Assembly: GCF_000787375.1 (NCBI RefSeq) | Contig: NZ_JRJU01000013.1 | Location: 1 to 64,000 of the forward strand | Direction of reading: 5' to 3' | Length of the DNA: 64,000 nucleotides | Origin: Halalkalibacter okhensis | GTDB taxonomy: Bacteria; Bacillota; Bacilli; Bacillales; Bacillaceae_D | Part shown: positions 18,185 to 27,703 of the stretch, one piece after another | How positions within the stretch are numbered: the first letter of the stretch is position 1 | Layout of the letters: the number at the start of each line of letters is the position of its first letter | Program-made: the position numbers and the translations under genes | Notes under the pieces: model-generated | Told to the model about the DNA's origin: nothing | Databases searched by the model: none | Seen by the model: only the letters and a program-made list of their open reading frames with translations

Positions 18185-18664
18185 TTATAAATCTTTTAAT
18201 TTTTTTACAAATAAGACTCGTGGTTGCTCAGGGCCATCGTACTCTAAGAAAACTGAAACTCCGTCTACTACAAAGTTACTTTCTTCTATATCAAAGCCCA
18301 TTTTTGTGTGATATTCAATGGATCCCTTATTAACTGGTGAAGTAATACAGCGAATCGTATCTCTACCATGCTGTTTAGCTTTTGAAAAAAATTCGAAATA
18401 TAACTGCCTTGCAATCTTCATTTTTCTATAGTTAGGATGCACTCCAACAAAATGAATGTAAGCTTCATTTTCCTTTTCTTGGGACAAAAAACCTATTAAA
18501 AACCCAATTATTTCACCTTGCTTTTCAAATACAAAGCTTGTATTTGAAAAATGAGAAAAGAATAGCCTTGGCAACTTATCAGACATTTTTCTACCAGCCC
18601 ACCATTCATCAATTAATGGAATAATTACATCATAATCTGAGCTGTTTACCTTACGGACTTGCAT
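18185..18664 (-). CDS. GNAT family N-acetyltransferase
   Basis: 159-residue GNAT enzyme. Motif A is seen as AYIHFVGVHPNYRKMKIARQLY (acetyl-CoA pyrophosphate loop), followed by ITSPVNKGSIEYHTKMGFD, the usual C-terminal motif B. Start ATG 18664 with AAGGAGGG. It follows the Lon-like gene by 12 bases and is probably cotranscribed with it. The substrate is unknown. Confidence 0.85.
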   Translation of the reverse strand: MQVRKVNSSDYDVIIPLIDEWWAGRKMSDKLPRLFFSHFSNTSFVFEKQGEIIGFLIGFLSQEKENEAYIHFVGVHPNYRKMKIARQLYFEFFSKAKQHGRDTIRCITSPVNKGSIEYHTKMGFDIEESNFVVDGVSVFLEYDGPEQPRVLFVKKLKDL

Positions 18665-18676
18665 TAGAAACCCTCC

Positions 18677-19606
18677 TTACAAGGACTTATTTAATTCCCT
18701 AATTGCTTTTTCTACTTCATCAATATGACTAACAGGCAAAATTTCAATCGTTAACCCTTCTGTTGACTTTACTCTTTCAGCTTCTTCAACATTTTGCTCT
18801 GGTAGAATAATCCAAGGAAAACCGTTATGTTCTGAAATTAACATTTTTTCTTTTATCATGCCTACTTCTAAAACATCTCCATTTGGTTCAATTGTTCCAG
18901 TTACCGCTAATGGGATGCTGTTCTTTACCTTCCCTTGATAACTCATTGCTGAAAGGGTTAGTGCGAGACCTGCACTATTTCCAAGCATGTTTTCTCTTTC
19001 TAAAAAACCGTTAATAAAATCAATATCCTCCTGAACATAACCCTTTACATTATCTCCCATCTGATGGAAGTCTTCGGTTTCTATGCCTAAAAGCATTGCA
19101 CTTTCTCTTATTTTACTTTGATACCGATCTTTATTTGTCATTTTATACAAATCGTAAATTTCAACAGCGTCACCTTGATATGTTTCATTTATTAGGTCAA
19201 CATCATCGATATAATGAATATCGATCAGTTTCACAGAAAGAATATGTATTCCTGAGTTATCTAGAAGCTCTTCTGGCTCCTCGTATCCAGTTACAACATA
19301 CGTATGACTTTCATAGTCTAATAGAGGCATTTCATAATAAAAAAAGAACAATAAAAACAATATGAACATGATGCTAGAAAATCTTTTTTGTTTATTATTT
19401 CGATAAATAATTAAGTAGATTAATGCAATAACCATTATAAAGATAAGAGAACCCAAAAACAGAAAACCATTTATCATGTTGAAGTAATAAATGCTTCCTA
19501 AAATTAAATAGAACACAATCGCGATGAAAAGACTACGTATGATTAATGATATCTTGTTGCGTTCCGGTTTAATTTTAAACTGATTAATGCTCGTTTCATT
19601 TTGCAT
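18677..19606 (-). CDS. Membrane-anchored Lon-type (S16) protease
   Basis: 309 residues. Three transmembrane helices occupy residues ~20-105. A soluble linker follows, then a Lon proteolytic domain with the Ser-Lys dyad: serine in LGNSAGLALTLSA (about 211) and lysine in VGMIKEKML (about 252). It has no AAA+ ATPase domain and no clear PDZ, so it differs from LonA/LonB and from YlbL. It probably works outside or at the membrane on unfolded or specific substrates. Start ATG 19606 with GAGGGAGG. It is followed closely by a GNAT gene. Confidence 0.8.
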   Translation of the reverse strand: MQNETSINQFKIKPERNKISLIIRSLFIAIVFYLILGSIYYFNMINGFLFLGSLIFIMVIALIYLIIYRNNKQKRFSSIMFILFLLFFFYYEMPLLDYESHTYVVTGYEEPEELLDNSGIHILSVKLIDIHYIDDVDLINETYQGDAVEIYDLYKMTNKDRYQSKIRESAMLLGIETEDFHQMGDNVKGYVQEDIDFINGFLERENMLGNSAGLALTLSAMSYQGKVKNSIPLAVTGTIEPNGDVLEVGMIKEKMLISEHNGFPWIILPEQNVEEAERVKSTEGLTIEILPVSHIDEVEKAIRELNKSL

Positions 19607-19890
19607 TTCATTCCTCCCTCCCTCAATAAGGATTTAGTTTCTTTCAGTATCGTTTCACTTCTTCTACAAGGGAACAAAAGTGAACTTATATCAACTCCAC
19701 CATTTTAACATATTTTGTTAATTACATTTAAGTAGAAAGAGCTATTGGGTAAAACCTGTAATTCCGTTCTTAAAATCGTAAAAGATTTTCTCAAAAAATA
19801 GTAATTTTACTAGAATAAAAACAGGAACAATAAGGATAGACAGAGAATTACCTAACAATCACCCTTTTTAAAAAAGGAGGAGATAAATTA

Positions 19891-21663
19891 ATGAAATTAC
19901 ACAAACAATATTTTACCCTTTATTCTACTTTTGGCCACACAAATTCAAATACTCAGGTATATATTTCAGAGATTGCCGCTACTCTTTCCTGTTCGGAACG
20001 TCACGCAAAATCACTTATTAAACAAATGCAGGGTCATGAATGGGTTGATTGGAAGGCAAGTTCAGGAAGAGGAAATGCTTCTACCTTAACCTTTTTGATA
20101 AAACCTCAAGATATACAACAACAACAAGTCCAAACATGGATGCAAGAAGGAGAAATTAACCGAGTAATAAAGTGGATCGATCATCAACCTGAGTTAGATA
20201 CTTCGTTTGTTAAATGGTTGGTAGATCAGTCTCATTGGGACCGAAAAGATAATATGGACATTCTAAGATATCCACAATATCACAAAATCAACTCCTTGGT
20301 CCCTATCAATATGTCATCAAAACATGAAAAGCATCTTGGAGAACATATATACAATCGAGTCTTACACTATCATTACGCTAAACGTGAATTTGTACCTGAA
20401 CTAGCTTACCATTGGGAACAACTTGAACATGGACGAATTTGGCGTATTTATTTACGTAAAGGCATTTTGTTTCATAATGGAAGTTCCGTAACTTCCCAAA
20501 CAATCAAGGAGAATATAGAATTTTGGAAAGAAACAGAGATTGATCTGTGGATGAAAGAAATGATTGAGAACATCACTTTTATAGAAGCGACTTCAGCAAC
20601 TGTTATTACTATTCACTTACAACAACCAAACAAGTTATTTCTACATTTATTTACCGATTTCAAAGCGATGATTATTCCAGTACACCTATACAAAAATGAC
20701 CCAAAAGCTTTTCAGATGACTCCTATTGGCAGCGGAGCTTATCAAGTAACCAACCATACCAAAGGGCATCTTGTACTCGAAGCTTATTCTCATTATTTTG
20801 GCTATCGTCCCTTCTTAGATAAAGTCGAATTATTCGATATTCCTAAATCACCGATTCCACTAGGAAATCAAGAGCACTATAAAATGATCGACCTAGAAGC
20901 AACAGCAATTAGCAAATATGACTTAATCTTACCAGAATTAGGAGGAGTTTACATTGTCCTAAATCACCAAAAGGCAGGCGTCCATCGTCACACCGATTTT
21001 CGTAAAATGCTTTCATATGCGATAGAACGGGCAAAGTGCTTTAGCAATCACCCACATCAAAGTGTGACTTTTCCAGATAGTCTTTTTGAAGATGATGCAG
21101 AAAAATTAAGACAAAAATCTAATCTTGATGAAGCAAAAGAATGGTTTTTGGAGCAAGGCTTAACAGGTCATACATTAACGCTTACTTCAACACGGTTTGA
21201 TCAACATACATATTTTGATTTTGAATTAGACCAACTAAAGAAAGTTTTTATGGAATTAGGAATTACACTCAAAACCAAAACTGTCGATGTACATCAACTA
21301 GTTGAACCTCATCAACTTCATAATACAGATCTTATTTTAACAGGAATTCAGCTAGATGAAGACAGACTGGTTTCAATGTATAATGTGTTATCGAATGAGA
21401 CTAGTTTTATTCTAAATACATTGCCTTCAGAAGTACGAGGGTATGTACAGTCCATGTTGGCTCATGTAACCCAAAGTTTAGATACTGAAACAGCGTATAC
21501 AAACTTGCGAAAAATAGAGTCGTTTCTTTTAGATAACAACTATCTTATTTTTCTCTATCAACGACAAATTCATATTCATATAGAAGCTAGTGAGAACTTA
21601 AAAGGAATTGAACTTAATCATTATAACCGGTTAAATTATCATAAACTATCGTACCAATTATAA
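19891..21663 (+). CDS. SgrR-like regulator: HTH fused to solute-binding domain
   Basis: 590 residues. An N-terminal SgrR-type winged helix (residues 1-~95: [22 protein letters not shown]) is joined to a periplasmic-binding-protein type 5 domain (oligopeptide/nickel class) without a signal peptide, so the ligand is sensed in the cytoplasm. Conserved blocks are [29 protein letters not shown] and [11 protein letters not shown]. Strong AAAAAGGAGGAG before ATG 19891. No transporter genes adjoin, so the target operon is elsewhere. DinB follows by 65 bases on the same strand. Confidence 0.85.
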   Translation: MKLHKQYFTLYSTFGHTNSNTQVYISEIAATLSCSERHAKSLIKQMQGHEWVDWKASSGRGNASTLTFLIKPQDIQQQQVQTWMQEGEINRVIKWIDHQPELDTSFVKWLVDQSHWDRKDNMDILRYPQYHKINSLVPINMSSKHEKHLGEHIYNRVLHYHYAKREFVPELAYHWEQLEHGRIWRIYLRKGILFHNGSSVTSQTIKENIEFWKETEIDLWMKEMIENITFIEATSATVITIHLQQPNKLFLHLFTDFKAMIIPVHLYKNDPKAFQMTPIGSGAYQVTNHTKGHLVLEAYSHYFGYRPFLDKVELFDIPKSPIPLGNQEHYKMIDLEATAISKYDLILPELGGVYIVLNHQKAGVHRHTDFRKMLSYAIERAKCFSNHPHQSVTFPDSLFEDDAEKLRQKSNLDEAKEWFLEQGLTGHTLTLTSTRFDQHTYFDFELDQLKKVFMELGITLKTKTVDVHQLVEPHQLHNTDLILTGIQLDEDRLVSMYNVLSNETSFILNTLPSEVRGYVQSMLAHVTQSLDTETAYTNLRKIESFLLDNNYLIFLYQRQIHIHIEASENLKGIELNHYNRLNYHKLSYQL

Positions 21664-21728
21664 TCAAAAGCAATAACAGATTTTCCTCAACAATCTATAA
21701 GACTTTAATAGAAGAAGGTGGGACAATT

Positions 21729-22256
21729 ATGAATTTCACTTATAATGAAGCATTACAACTCCTAGAGCGTACCCCAAAAGCATTGGAATATTTTTTGTCT
21801 GGATTATCTGATGGGTGGATTAACAGCAATGAGGGTGAGGGAACTTGGAGTGTTTCTCAAGTAATTGACCACCTCATAGAGGCTGAAAAGTATAATTGGA
21901 TCCCCCGACTAGCATTTATTTTACAGGAGAAAGAAACTAAACCTTTTCCAGAATTCGATCGGTTTTCGCATTTGCATTTAAAGAATGGTTCTGAACGAAC
22001 TATAGAACAAAGGATTCTTGAATTCATATCGATAAGAAACGAAAGTTTAGAAAAGTTAAAACTTCTAATAACACCTGATATACATCTCGAACTAACTGGC
22101 TTACACCCTTCATTAGGAGTTGTGAAAGTACGAGAATTGCTTTCAACTTGGGTAGTACATGATTTAACGCATTCTACACAGATTATGAGAATAATGGCTA
22201 AGCGCTACACACTGGATGTTGGACCGTGGAAAGAGTACGTAAGCATTTTAAAATAA
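21729..22256 (+). CDS. DinB family protein
   Basis: 175-residue four-helix-bundle DinB/YfiT-like protein. The metal-binding histidine triad is visible: His in [14 protein letters not shown], and two in [16 protein letters not shown]. Members include thiol-dependent transferases; the specific reaction is unknown. The start ATG 21729 has GAAGGTGG upstream. It may be cotranscribed with the SgrR-like gene. A hairpin with T-rich tail follows at 22334-22376. Confidence 0.85.
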   Translation: MNFTYNEALQLLERTPKALEYFLSGLSDGWINSNEGEGTWSVSQVIDHLIEAEKYNWIPRLAFILQEKETKPFPEFDRFSHLHLKNGSERTIEQRILEFISIRNESLEKLKLLITPDIHLELTGLHPSLGVVKVRELLSTWVVHDLTHSTQIMRIMAKRYTLDVGPWKEYVSILK

Positions 22257-22333
22257 AATTGTCATTTACTATTCATGGATGATAATCTCGTTATCAATTA
22301 GCAACCCTTAGCTTTAATGATATTCATAGAGCA

Positions 22334-22376
22334 GGTGCTGAAAAAAGATGGTATTCCCTTTTTCAGTACCTTATTT
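22334..22376 (+). terminator. Terminator after DinB gene
   Basis: GGTGCTGAAAAA pairs with TTTTTCAGTACC (one mismatch), followed by TTATTT. Confidence 0.5.
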
Positions 22377-22404
22377 ACAATGAGTCGAACGAAATCATAA
22401 CCGC

Positions 22405-22938
22405 TTAAATAATGCCATTGATTTTACCATATTCTAACAACCTTAAATATGGATCGTCACTTGGCAAGTGTAAAACCTTACAAAAAGCTGGTTCGGTTTT
22501 AAACCCTTGCTTTTTTAACTCGATGATTTTTCCTTGTAAATCTGGAGACTGCTTTAAGACATAATTCTCTATCACCATATGTAAGTAGGCGTTTTGATTA
22601 AATACAGACTCATCCTGACCGAATAACTCAAATTCAAAGTTTTGATAATGGAAATTCGCTTTGATAACAGGCACATTTTTAATTGTTTTCTTGCTTAATG
22701 AAAAATGACCATACCCCCCATATAATAACCTTATTTTACGTTCAAATTCCGTGAAGTTCTTAACTTCCATAATAATGTCAAGATCAGATCCTTCTATATC
22801 AATTTCAATGGGAACCGTACCACATAATATCGGGGTAAACTCTACTAAATCACTCATAATCTTTAACTCTGATATAACAGAGAATGCTCGTTTCTGCCTT
22901 GAATTTCCCGAGTTTAAATATTCAATCGTATCAAACAA
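22405..22938 (-). CDS. DUF4269 nucleotidyltransferase-like protein
   Basis: 177-residue DUF4269 protein. The core GTVPIEIDIEGSDLDIIMEV has the GS...D-x-D-like pattern of the nucleotidyltransferase fold. The C-terminal VLHLPSDDPYLRLLEYG block is also a family hallmark. Starts at TTG 22938 with GGGAGG 9 bases upstream. It follows fosB by 41 bases on the same strand. The physiological substrate is not known to me. Confidence 0.8.
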   Translation of the reverse strand: MFDTIEYLNSGNSRQKRAFSVISELKIMSDLVEFTPILCGTVPIEIDIEGSDLDIIMEVKNFTEFERKIRLLYGGYGHFSLSKKTIKNVPVIKANFHYQNFEFELFGQDESVFNQNAYLHMVIENYVLKQSPDLQGKIIELKKQGFKTEPAFCKVLHLPSDDPYLRLLEYGKINGII

Positions 22939-22979
22939 TGACTAAACCTCCCAAAAACATTTTTTTGTAAATCATTTAT

Positions 22980-23405
22980 TCATATATCAAAAAACTCCAT
23001 ATGATGTTTTTCAGCTTTATAATAATCTATTCGATCTTGTAACGTGCCTGTATGGAATTCAAATTTGTGGCCATCCAAATCGGTAAAATAAATTGATTTC
23101 TTATCCTTTATATCTCGCTGGCGTCCGCTTAAAATTGTAACATTTAGTTGTTTTAATTTACTAAAAATTTCATCGAACTGCTCTTCTTTAATAGAAAAAG
23201 CAACATGGGTGTATGACTCGCTAATTTCGTTTCTTGGAATATCGGGTTCTTCATTTAAGGCCAGCCATATTCCATTCAAATCAAAGTAAGCTGTGCTTTT
23301 CCCCTTTACTAGCAATTTTGCATCAAACACTTCTTGATAGAATTTGATTGACTTCTCCAAATTTGAAACGGAAAACAAAAAATGGTTTAGACCTGTAATT
23401 GACAA
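22980..23405 (-). CDS. fosB: FosB-type metallothiol transferase
   Basis: Glyoxalase-superfamily enzyme, 141 residues, highly similar in pattern to FosB, which adds bacillithiol to fosfomycin. Metal ligands are in place: His8 (GLNHFLFSVSNL), the His in SYTHVAFS and the Glu in GHKFEFHTGTLQDRIDYY. Substrate residues around ALNEEPDIPRNEI are kept. TTG start at 23405 with a GGGGGG site. Resistance activity is inferred from family, not shown. Confidence 0.88.
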   Translation of the reverse strand: MSITGLNHFLFSVSNLEKSIKFYQEVFDAKLLVKGKSTAYFDLNGIWLALNEEPDIPRNEISESYTHVAFSIKEEQFDEIFSKLKQLNVTILSGRQRDIKDKKSIYFTDLDGHKFEFHTGTLQDRIDYYKAEKHHMEFFDI

Positions 23406-23433
23406 AAATATCCCCCCACAAGTTTACTTTCAT

Positions 23434-23465
23434 TAAAAAGCACTTCCTTTGTTCTAGAAAGTGCC
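23434..23465 (-). terminator. Terminator after sensor kinase gene
   Basis: GCACTTTC pairs with GGAAGTGC on the minus strand, followed by five T; it ends the kinase gene that stops at 23511. Confidence 0.6.
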
Positions 23466-23510
23466 TAGATTTAAAATGTAGTTTTTTAATTAGTAAAACA
23501 AGACTATATC

Positions 23511-25055
23511 CTATTTATGATTACGAGGAAGAACGACATCTATGACCGCCCCGTTGTCATTGTTATACATTCTCAATTGGCCAAAGTGAACGGTTTCCAC
23601 GATACGCTTACACACCATAACACCTAACCCATGCCCGTGTTTTTTTGTGGTAACAAATGGCTGCCCCATTTTATTAAGAATGTGTTTTGGAAAGCCCTCT
23701 CCATTATCTTCAAATCGAATTAAGAGATTATGTGAATCATATGGTCTTACAGTAAGATGTACTTTCCCATTGTGATCTACTGCTTCCACACAATTTTTAA
23801 ATATATTAATAAAAACTTGCTTTAACTGATTGCTATCACAATAAATATTCGTATTGCCATGGTACGTTTGGGAAAATTCTATATTTTTCGGTAAAGCTAA
23901 ACTTGATAAGAACACTTCTAATTCTTGAAATATCTTTTGAATGTCATAAGCTTCTTTTGAAAGAACAGTTGGTCTTGATAAATCTAAAAATTCGTTTGTA
24001 ATTTGATTAATTCGTTCAATCTCTTTTATCATAATTGGTGTAAACGACTCATTGTAATTCTTCTCTTGGATTAATTGAATAAACCCCTTAAGCGTTGTTA
24101 ATGGATTTTTTATTTCGTGTGCAATTCCAGCAGCCAGTTGTCCCAGTATAGACAACTTTTCTGCATCTTGAATGTAAGCTTCCGTTTTTTTATATTCGGT
24201 TATATCTTGAAGCTGAATTAATCCTCCACCTAGAAAAGGAAAATAATCGACTAAACAGACAATATTGCTCGAATGATGAATCATTACTTCATAGCTACGA
24301 ATCTTTTGACCGCTTTTAAAATGATTGTATAAATGATTAAATGGTTCTATTTCGTAAATAGAGTTCGAATTTAGCTGTACTTTGGGAAGGATGGATTTAG
24401 CTTTAGGATTAACATTCATGATGGTTCCATCATTATCTATTACAATATATCCTGTTGTGGATTGTTCTAACATCATTTGGTTCATTTTGTCTAAATAGTG
24501 ATTTTGCTCACGTAGGTCTAACTCACTCGCAATAGAATCAACAACCGTTTCAAGAGTCGTTAATATCATTGGATGGGCATAATCCAAAAATGTCATGACA
24601 GAAATTGTTCCAATCAATTTATGGTTTACATATAAAGGGACGCTATAACAAGCCGCTGTCTGGAGAAACGAATGGTAGTGATCAGCGCCTAATAGTTGTA
24701 TTGGTTTCTCTAACTCAATAGCAGCAAGAACTGAACTTACTCCTGCTTTATTTTCCGTAAATTGAATTCCTTTTTGCATTCCAATTTGATGAACTATGGT
24801 CTGCTCTAAACTTTCGTCTCCCAAATATTCAATAAATGTCCCTAGATTGTCCGTCACTGTGACAAGTAAAGGTGTCCCTTTCGTTTTTTTAAGGAATTTT
24901 CGAATAAATAGTCTAATGACAGATAAAGTAGTATGATATTTCTCTTCTATTCTAGTTAATTCGTACTCTGTAACTCTTGTAAAAGAAGGAACTTCATTTG
25001 GGTCAAGCCCTAACTTTTTGCACCGAGCTTTTACTTCAGCAATATATTTATCCAT
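23511..25055 (-). CDS. Cytoplasmic GAF-PAS sensor histidine kinase
   Basis: 514 residues without transmembrane helices. A GAF-like domain (about 60-190) resembles the sensor part of AcoR-type regulators (LLVTVTDNLGTFIEYLGDES). A PAS domain (about 205-300, TTGYIVIDNDGTIMNVNPKA) follows. The HisKA box is AAGIAHEIKNPLTTLKGFIQL and the ATPase part has NCVEA, DNGEGFP and HGHGLGVMVCKRI. The kinase family matches the sporulation/NtrB-like group. No response regulator is adjacent. Start ATG 25055 with AAGGATG-type site. The GAF domain may sense a small molecule. Confidence 0.85.
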   Translation of the reverse strand: MDKYIAEVKARCKKLGLDPNEVPSFTRVTEYELTRIEEKYHTTLSVIRLFIRKFLKKTKGTPLLVTVTDNLGTFIEYLGDESLEQTIVHQIGMQKGIQFTENKAGVSSVLAAIELEKPIQLLGADHYHSFLQTAACYSVPLYVNHKLIGTISVMTFLDYAHPMILTTLETVVDSIASELDLREQNHYLDKMNQMMLEQSTTGYIVIDNDGTIMNVNPKAKSILPKVQLNSNSIYEIEPFNHLYNHFKSGQKIRSYEVMIHHSSNIVCLVDYFPFLGGGLIQLQDITEYKKTEAYIQDAEKLSILGQLAAGIAHEIKNPLTTLKGFIQLIQEKNYNESFTPIMIKEIERINQITNEFLDLSRPTVLSKEAYDIQKIFQELEVFLSSLALPKNIEFSQTYHGNTNIYCDSNQLKQVFINIFKNCVEAVDHNGKVHLTVRPYDSHNLLIRFEDNGEGFPKHILNKMGQPFVTTKKHGHGLGVMVCKRIVETVHFGQLRMYNNDNGAVIDVVLPRNHK

Positions 25056-25241
25056 AATATGTTCATCCTTTTGACATCAGTTGTACTTAGACAATTGGAA
25101 ATATGGTACAACTACTAATTTCTAATGATAACACGATGTCATGAAAAGATGTAATGAAAAGCTTGGTAGATTATAGCTATCAAAGTCGATTAAATGAAAC
25201 GTAAAAAGGACAACGAAAGCTGCCCTTTACTTTCTTATTTA

Positions 25242-25664
25242 TTAGGCATTATAAGGAGGATCATATGTTACATACGTTCCTGCGATCAAGTCATGAATGG
25301 AACGCTTATCCTCTCTGAATCCAACCATAAAAGCACTAATTATAACTGTAATTCCTAATGTGATGGCATAGACAAATCCGCCTATAATATCCCTTAATAG
25401 CATTGTGCCAATCCCAACTTTTTCACCATCGATTCTCGCAATGCGAATTCCTAATGCTCTCTTACCTAAAGTATAACCATACCAAAAAACAGGCAAAAAT
25501 AAGTAATATAATAAATTAACTGTATCAATAATAGAAAAACGATCCATATAAAATTGGCCGTAAAAAATAAGTGAAATGAAACCTAATACGATAAACAAAA
25601 TAACCGAATCTAAAATCCCTGCCCCTAGTCTAACCCAAAAACCTGCTGGATTCTTAACATTCAT
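25242..25664 (-). CDS. RDD family membrane protein
   Basis: 140 residues, three or four helices. The RDD signature is visible: GFWVRLGAGILDSVILF at the start, GYTLGKRALGIRIARIDGEKV in the middle, and FREDKRSIHDLIAGTYV at the end. Family members are implicated in ion exchange in a few halotolerant bacteria; function here is unproven. Start ATG 25664 with GAGGGGGAGC. A weak hairpin lies at 25202-25232. Confidence 0.85.
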   Translation of the reverse strand: MNVKNPAGFWVRLGAGILDSVILFIVLGFISLIFYGQFYMDRFSIIDTVNLLYYLFLPVFWYGYTLGKRALGIRIARIDGEKVGIGTMLLRDIIGGFVYAITLGITVIISAFMVGFREDKRSIHDLIAGTYVTYDPPYNA

Positions 25665-25866
25665 GCAGCTCCCCCTCTCGTTTTTTCATCTTGATATATA
25701 TTCTAAAATGAGTTTGTCTTATAACTAACAAATCATATCATCATCACTCCCATAAACCATCAGATTGCCTTCTTAAAAACTTACAAAGGTATTGTTCTGA
25801 ATTTGTCGAATTATCATAACAGACATGTTGAAATTTAAAGCCAAAAAATGCAAAAGGGGAAATAGT

Positions 25867-26268
25867 ATGAACCAAATTACTTATAAACTAAACACATCTA
25901 TTCAGCCAAGTGAACTTTCTCATGTATTTACAGAGTCTGGTATAAGAAGACCAGCTGACGATTTACCAAGACTTAAGCGAATGATTGAAAACTCCGATAT
26001 TCTTATTTCTGCTTGGATAGAGACGGAATTGGTTGGGATTGCTAGGGCCATTACTGATTATAGCTACTGTTGTTATTTATCGGATTTAGCTGTTATAAAG
26101 AAATATCAAAGCTTCGGAATCGGTAAAGAATTAGTAAGATTATTACAAGAGCAACTTAGTGAAGAGGTCGCATTAATTCTTCTTTCAGCACCTAATGCGA
26201 TGGAATACTATCCTCATATTGGCTTTGAAAAGATTGATAATGGCTTTAAAGTAGCTAGAAAACGTTAA
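25867..26268 (+). CDS. GNAT family N-acetyltransferase
   Basis: 133 residues from the ATG at 25867, which has AAGGGGAAA upstream; the longer frame from 25825 adds a basic stretch with no site. Motif A is YCCYLSDLAVIKKYQSFGIGKELVRLL. The C-terminal NAMEYYPHIGFEKIDNGF completes the fold. Small single-domain acetyltransferase with unknown substrate. Confidence 0.85.
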   Translation: MNQITYKLNTSIQPSELSHVFTESGIRRPADDLPRLKRMIENSDILISAWIETELVGIARAITDYSYCCYLSDLAVIKKYQSFGIGKELVRLLQEQLSEEVALILLSAPNAMEYYPHIGFEKIDNGFKVARKR

Positions 26269-26399
26269 TTGATTGCAGTCAATAACTCTCTAGGATACCC
26301 TCTGATATCATTGCTACTTCTATTTCTCTCCAGGAAGTACGATATAAGAACTTTTTGGCAATACTAAGATTAATTACAAGTTTAACAAGGAGAGAAACT

Positions 26400-26717
26400 A
26401 TGCCACGTAAGACTGCACATAGTAAAGAAACCGAACAGGAAACTGATGAATTATCCGTTATCAAAAATAAATATGAAGAAGAAATTCAAAAACTTAATCA
26501 GTGGCTAGCTGCTGTTTTAAATTATTTATCTGATGATGAAATAGAGGAGATTGATATTGAATATCTTTTAAACAACACAGAAGGATTACGCGAATGGTGG
26601 GATCAATATCGAGAGAAAAACAGAAAAAAAATTGAAGATGAAATAAAGAAATCATTAGGGGAATTATCATTAGAAGAACTTGAAAACATACGCGAAAAGA
26701 TCAAAGAAAAGGGATAA
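26400..26717 (+). CDS. Small charged helical protein, 105 aa
   Basis: ATG at 26400 with AAGGAGAG 6 bases upstream. Strongly charged and helical throughout: KNKYEEEIQKLNQWLAAVLN, then EEIDIEYLLNNTEGLREWWDQYREK, then KKSLGELSLEELENIREKI. No cysteines and no membrane segment. It resembles conserved unnamed cytosolic proteins of Bacilli. Function unknown. Confidence 0.7.
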   Translation: MPRKTAHSKETEQETDELSVIKNKYEEEIQKLNQWLAAVLNYLSDDEIEEIDIEYLLNNTEGLREWWDQYREKNRKKIEDEIKKSLGELSLEELENIREKIKEKG

Positions 26718-26742
26718 GATAAGTTAAATATAGCTTAGCACC

Positions 26743-26778
26743 ACAGCCTTATTGAATTCTTACATTCAATAAGGCTGG
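26743..26778 (+). terminator. Hairpin between convergent genes
   Basis: Stem AGCCTTATTGAAT/ATTCAATAAGGCT, 13 base pairs, with no T run directly after it on either strand. Terminator or stabilising hairpin. Confidence 0.5.
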
Positions 26779-26836
26779 TTGATATCCTACTTATTTTGGC
26801 CTTTTTGTTTTTAAGTCAATCAACTCGTACTACTCT

Positions 26837-27688
26837 TTACCATTTAGATAAGTCTTTCACCCATACGTTCATATCTTCTATCTTATCATAAATGTAACAA
26901 TTCTTTCGTAATCTGCCTGTATACTCATAATTAAGCTGGTGAAAAGCTAAGTTCATTCCAAACGATAAGGACCTAGCAATAGAAAATGCACAAAATATTT
27001 GTTCCTTTCTTAATTCTCCTTCAAGCTCTATCAATAATTGCTTCATTAATCCAAACTTTCGGTGCTCGGCTAAAGTGGCACAATCAGTAAGTTCAGCGTT
27101 GTTATACGTATAATTGACATCGGCTGATGCAGCACTAACGATTTTTCCTTTGCACTCGACAAGATAAAAAATAGCTCCTGCTTTCATGACTTTTTTGACA
27201 TATTCAGGTTCATGCATCGGTGTAGGATATACTTTAAAAACCGTTCGATAAAGAAGGGCAAGTTTCTCTGCATCATGTTCCATTGCCCTTCTAAACGAAT
27301 AATGATTAGGAATTTCCTTCGTTTTGATTTCCCTGTCCTTCCTATAGATGTCTGTTAAAATGTTATTTTCTTTGATCCAGTCTTCACTAGTTCTCCTATC
27401 ATTTGTATGATAAAAAGCCATTGTATATTGGTCTGTACCATTATTATACCCTTTGAAAATTGCCTCCAATTCAAATCCATATGCTAATAGTTGTTTCCAA
27501 TGCTCCGGTTTCGCATGAAAAATTACTTTTGTGAATTCGCTTTCCTTAAACATTTGGTTTACTTCAGCTATGATAGCGTCTATGTTCCCCCTGTAATCGT
27601 CCACTCTGACTCTCTTATTAAAACGATCTAAAAATAATTCCATCGTGAATCGAGATGTTTTTAACGTTTGCTTTTCAGCTAATTTCAT
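26837..27688 (-). CDS. ablB: Beta-lysine N6-acetyltransferase
   Basis: 283 residues. The C-terminal GNAT domain (about 125-265) has the AblB pattern: LYRTVFKVYPTPMHEPEYVKKVM, FYLVECKGKIVSAASAD and AELTDCATLAEHRKFGLMKQL. It acetylates beta-lysine, made by KamA, to the compatible solute N-epsilon-acetyl-beta-lysine. The start ATG 27688 has AAGGAGGAGG and lies 15 bases after the stop of a sigma-54 activator, so the two are one transcript. In most genomes ablA/kamA is next door; here it is 20 kb away and broken, leaving AblB without an obvious local substrate supply. Confidence 0.85.
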   Translation of the reverse strand: MKLAEKQTLKTSRFTMELFLDRFNKRVRVDDYRGNIDAIIAEVNQMFKESEFTKVIFHAKPEHWKQLLAYGFELEAIFKGYNNGTDQYTMAFYHTNDRRTSEDWIKENNILTDIYRKDREIKTKEIPNHYSFRRAMEHDAEKLALLYRTVFKVYPTPMHEPEYVKKVMKAGAIFYLVECKGKIVSAASADVNYTYNNAELTDCATLAEHRKFGLMKQLLIELEGELRKEQIFCAFSIARSLSFGMNLAFHQLNYEYTGRLRKNCYIYDKIEDMNVWVKDLSKW

Positions 27689-27703
27689 ATCAATCCTCCT
27701 CCT

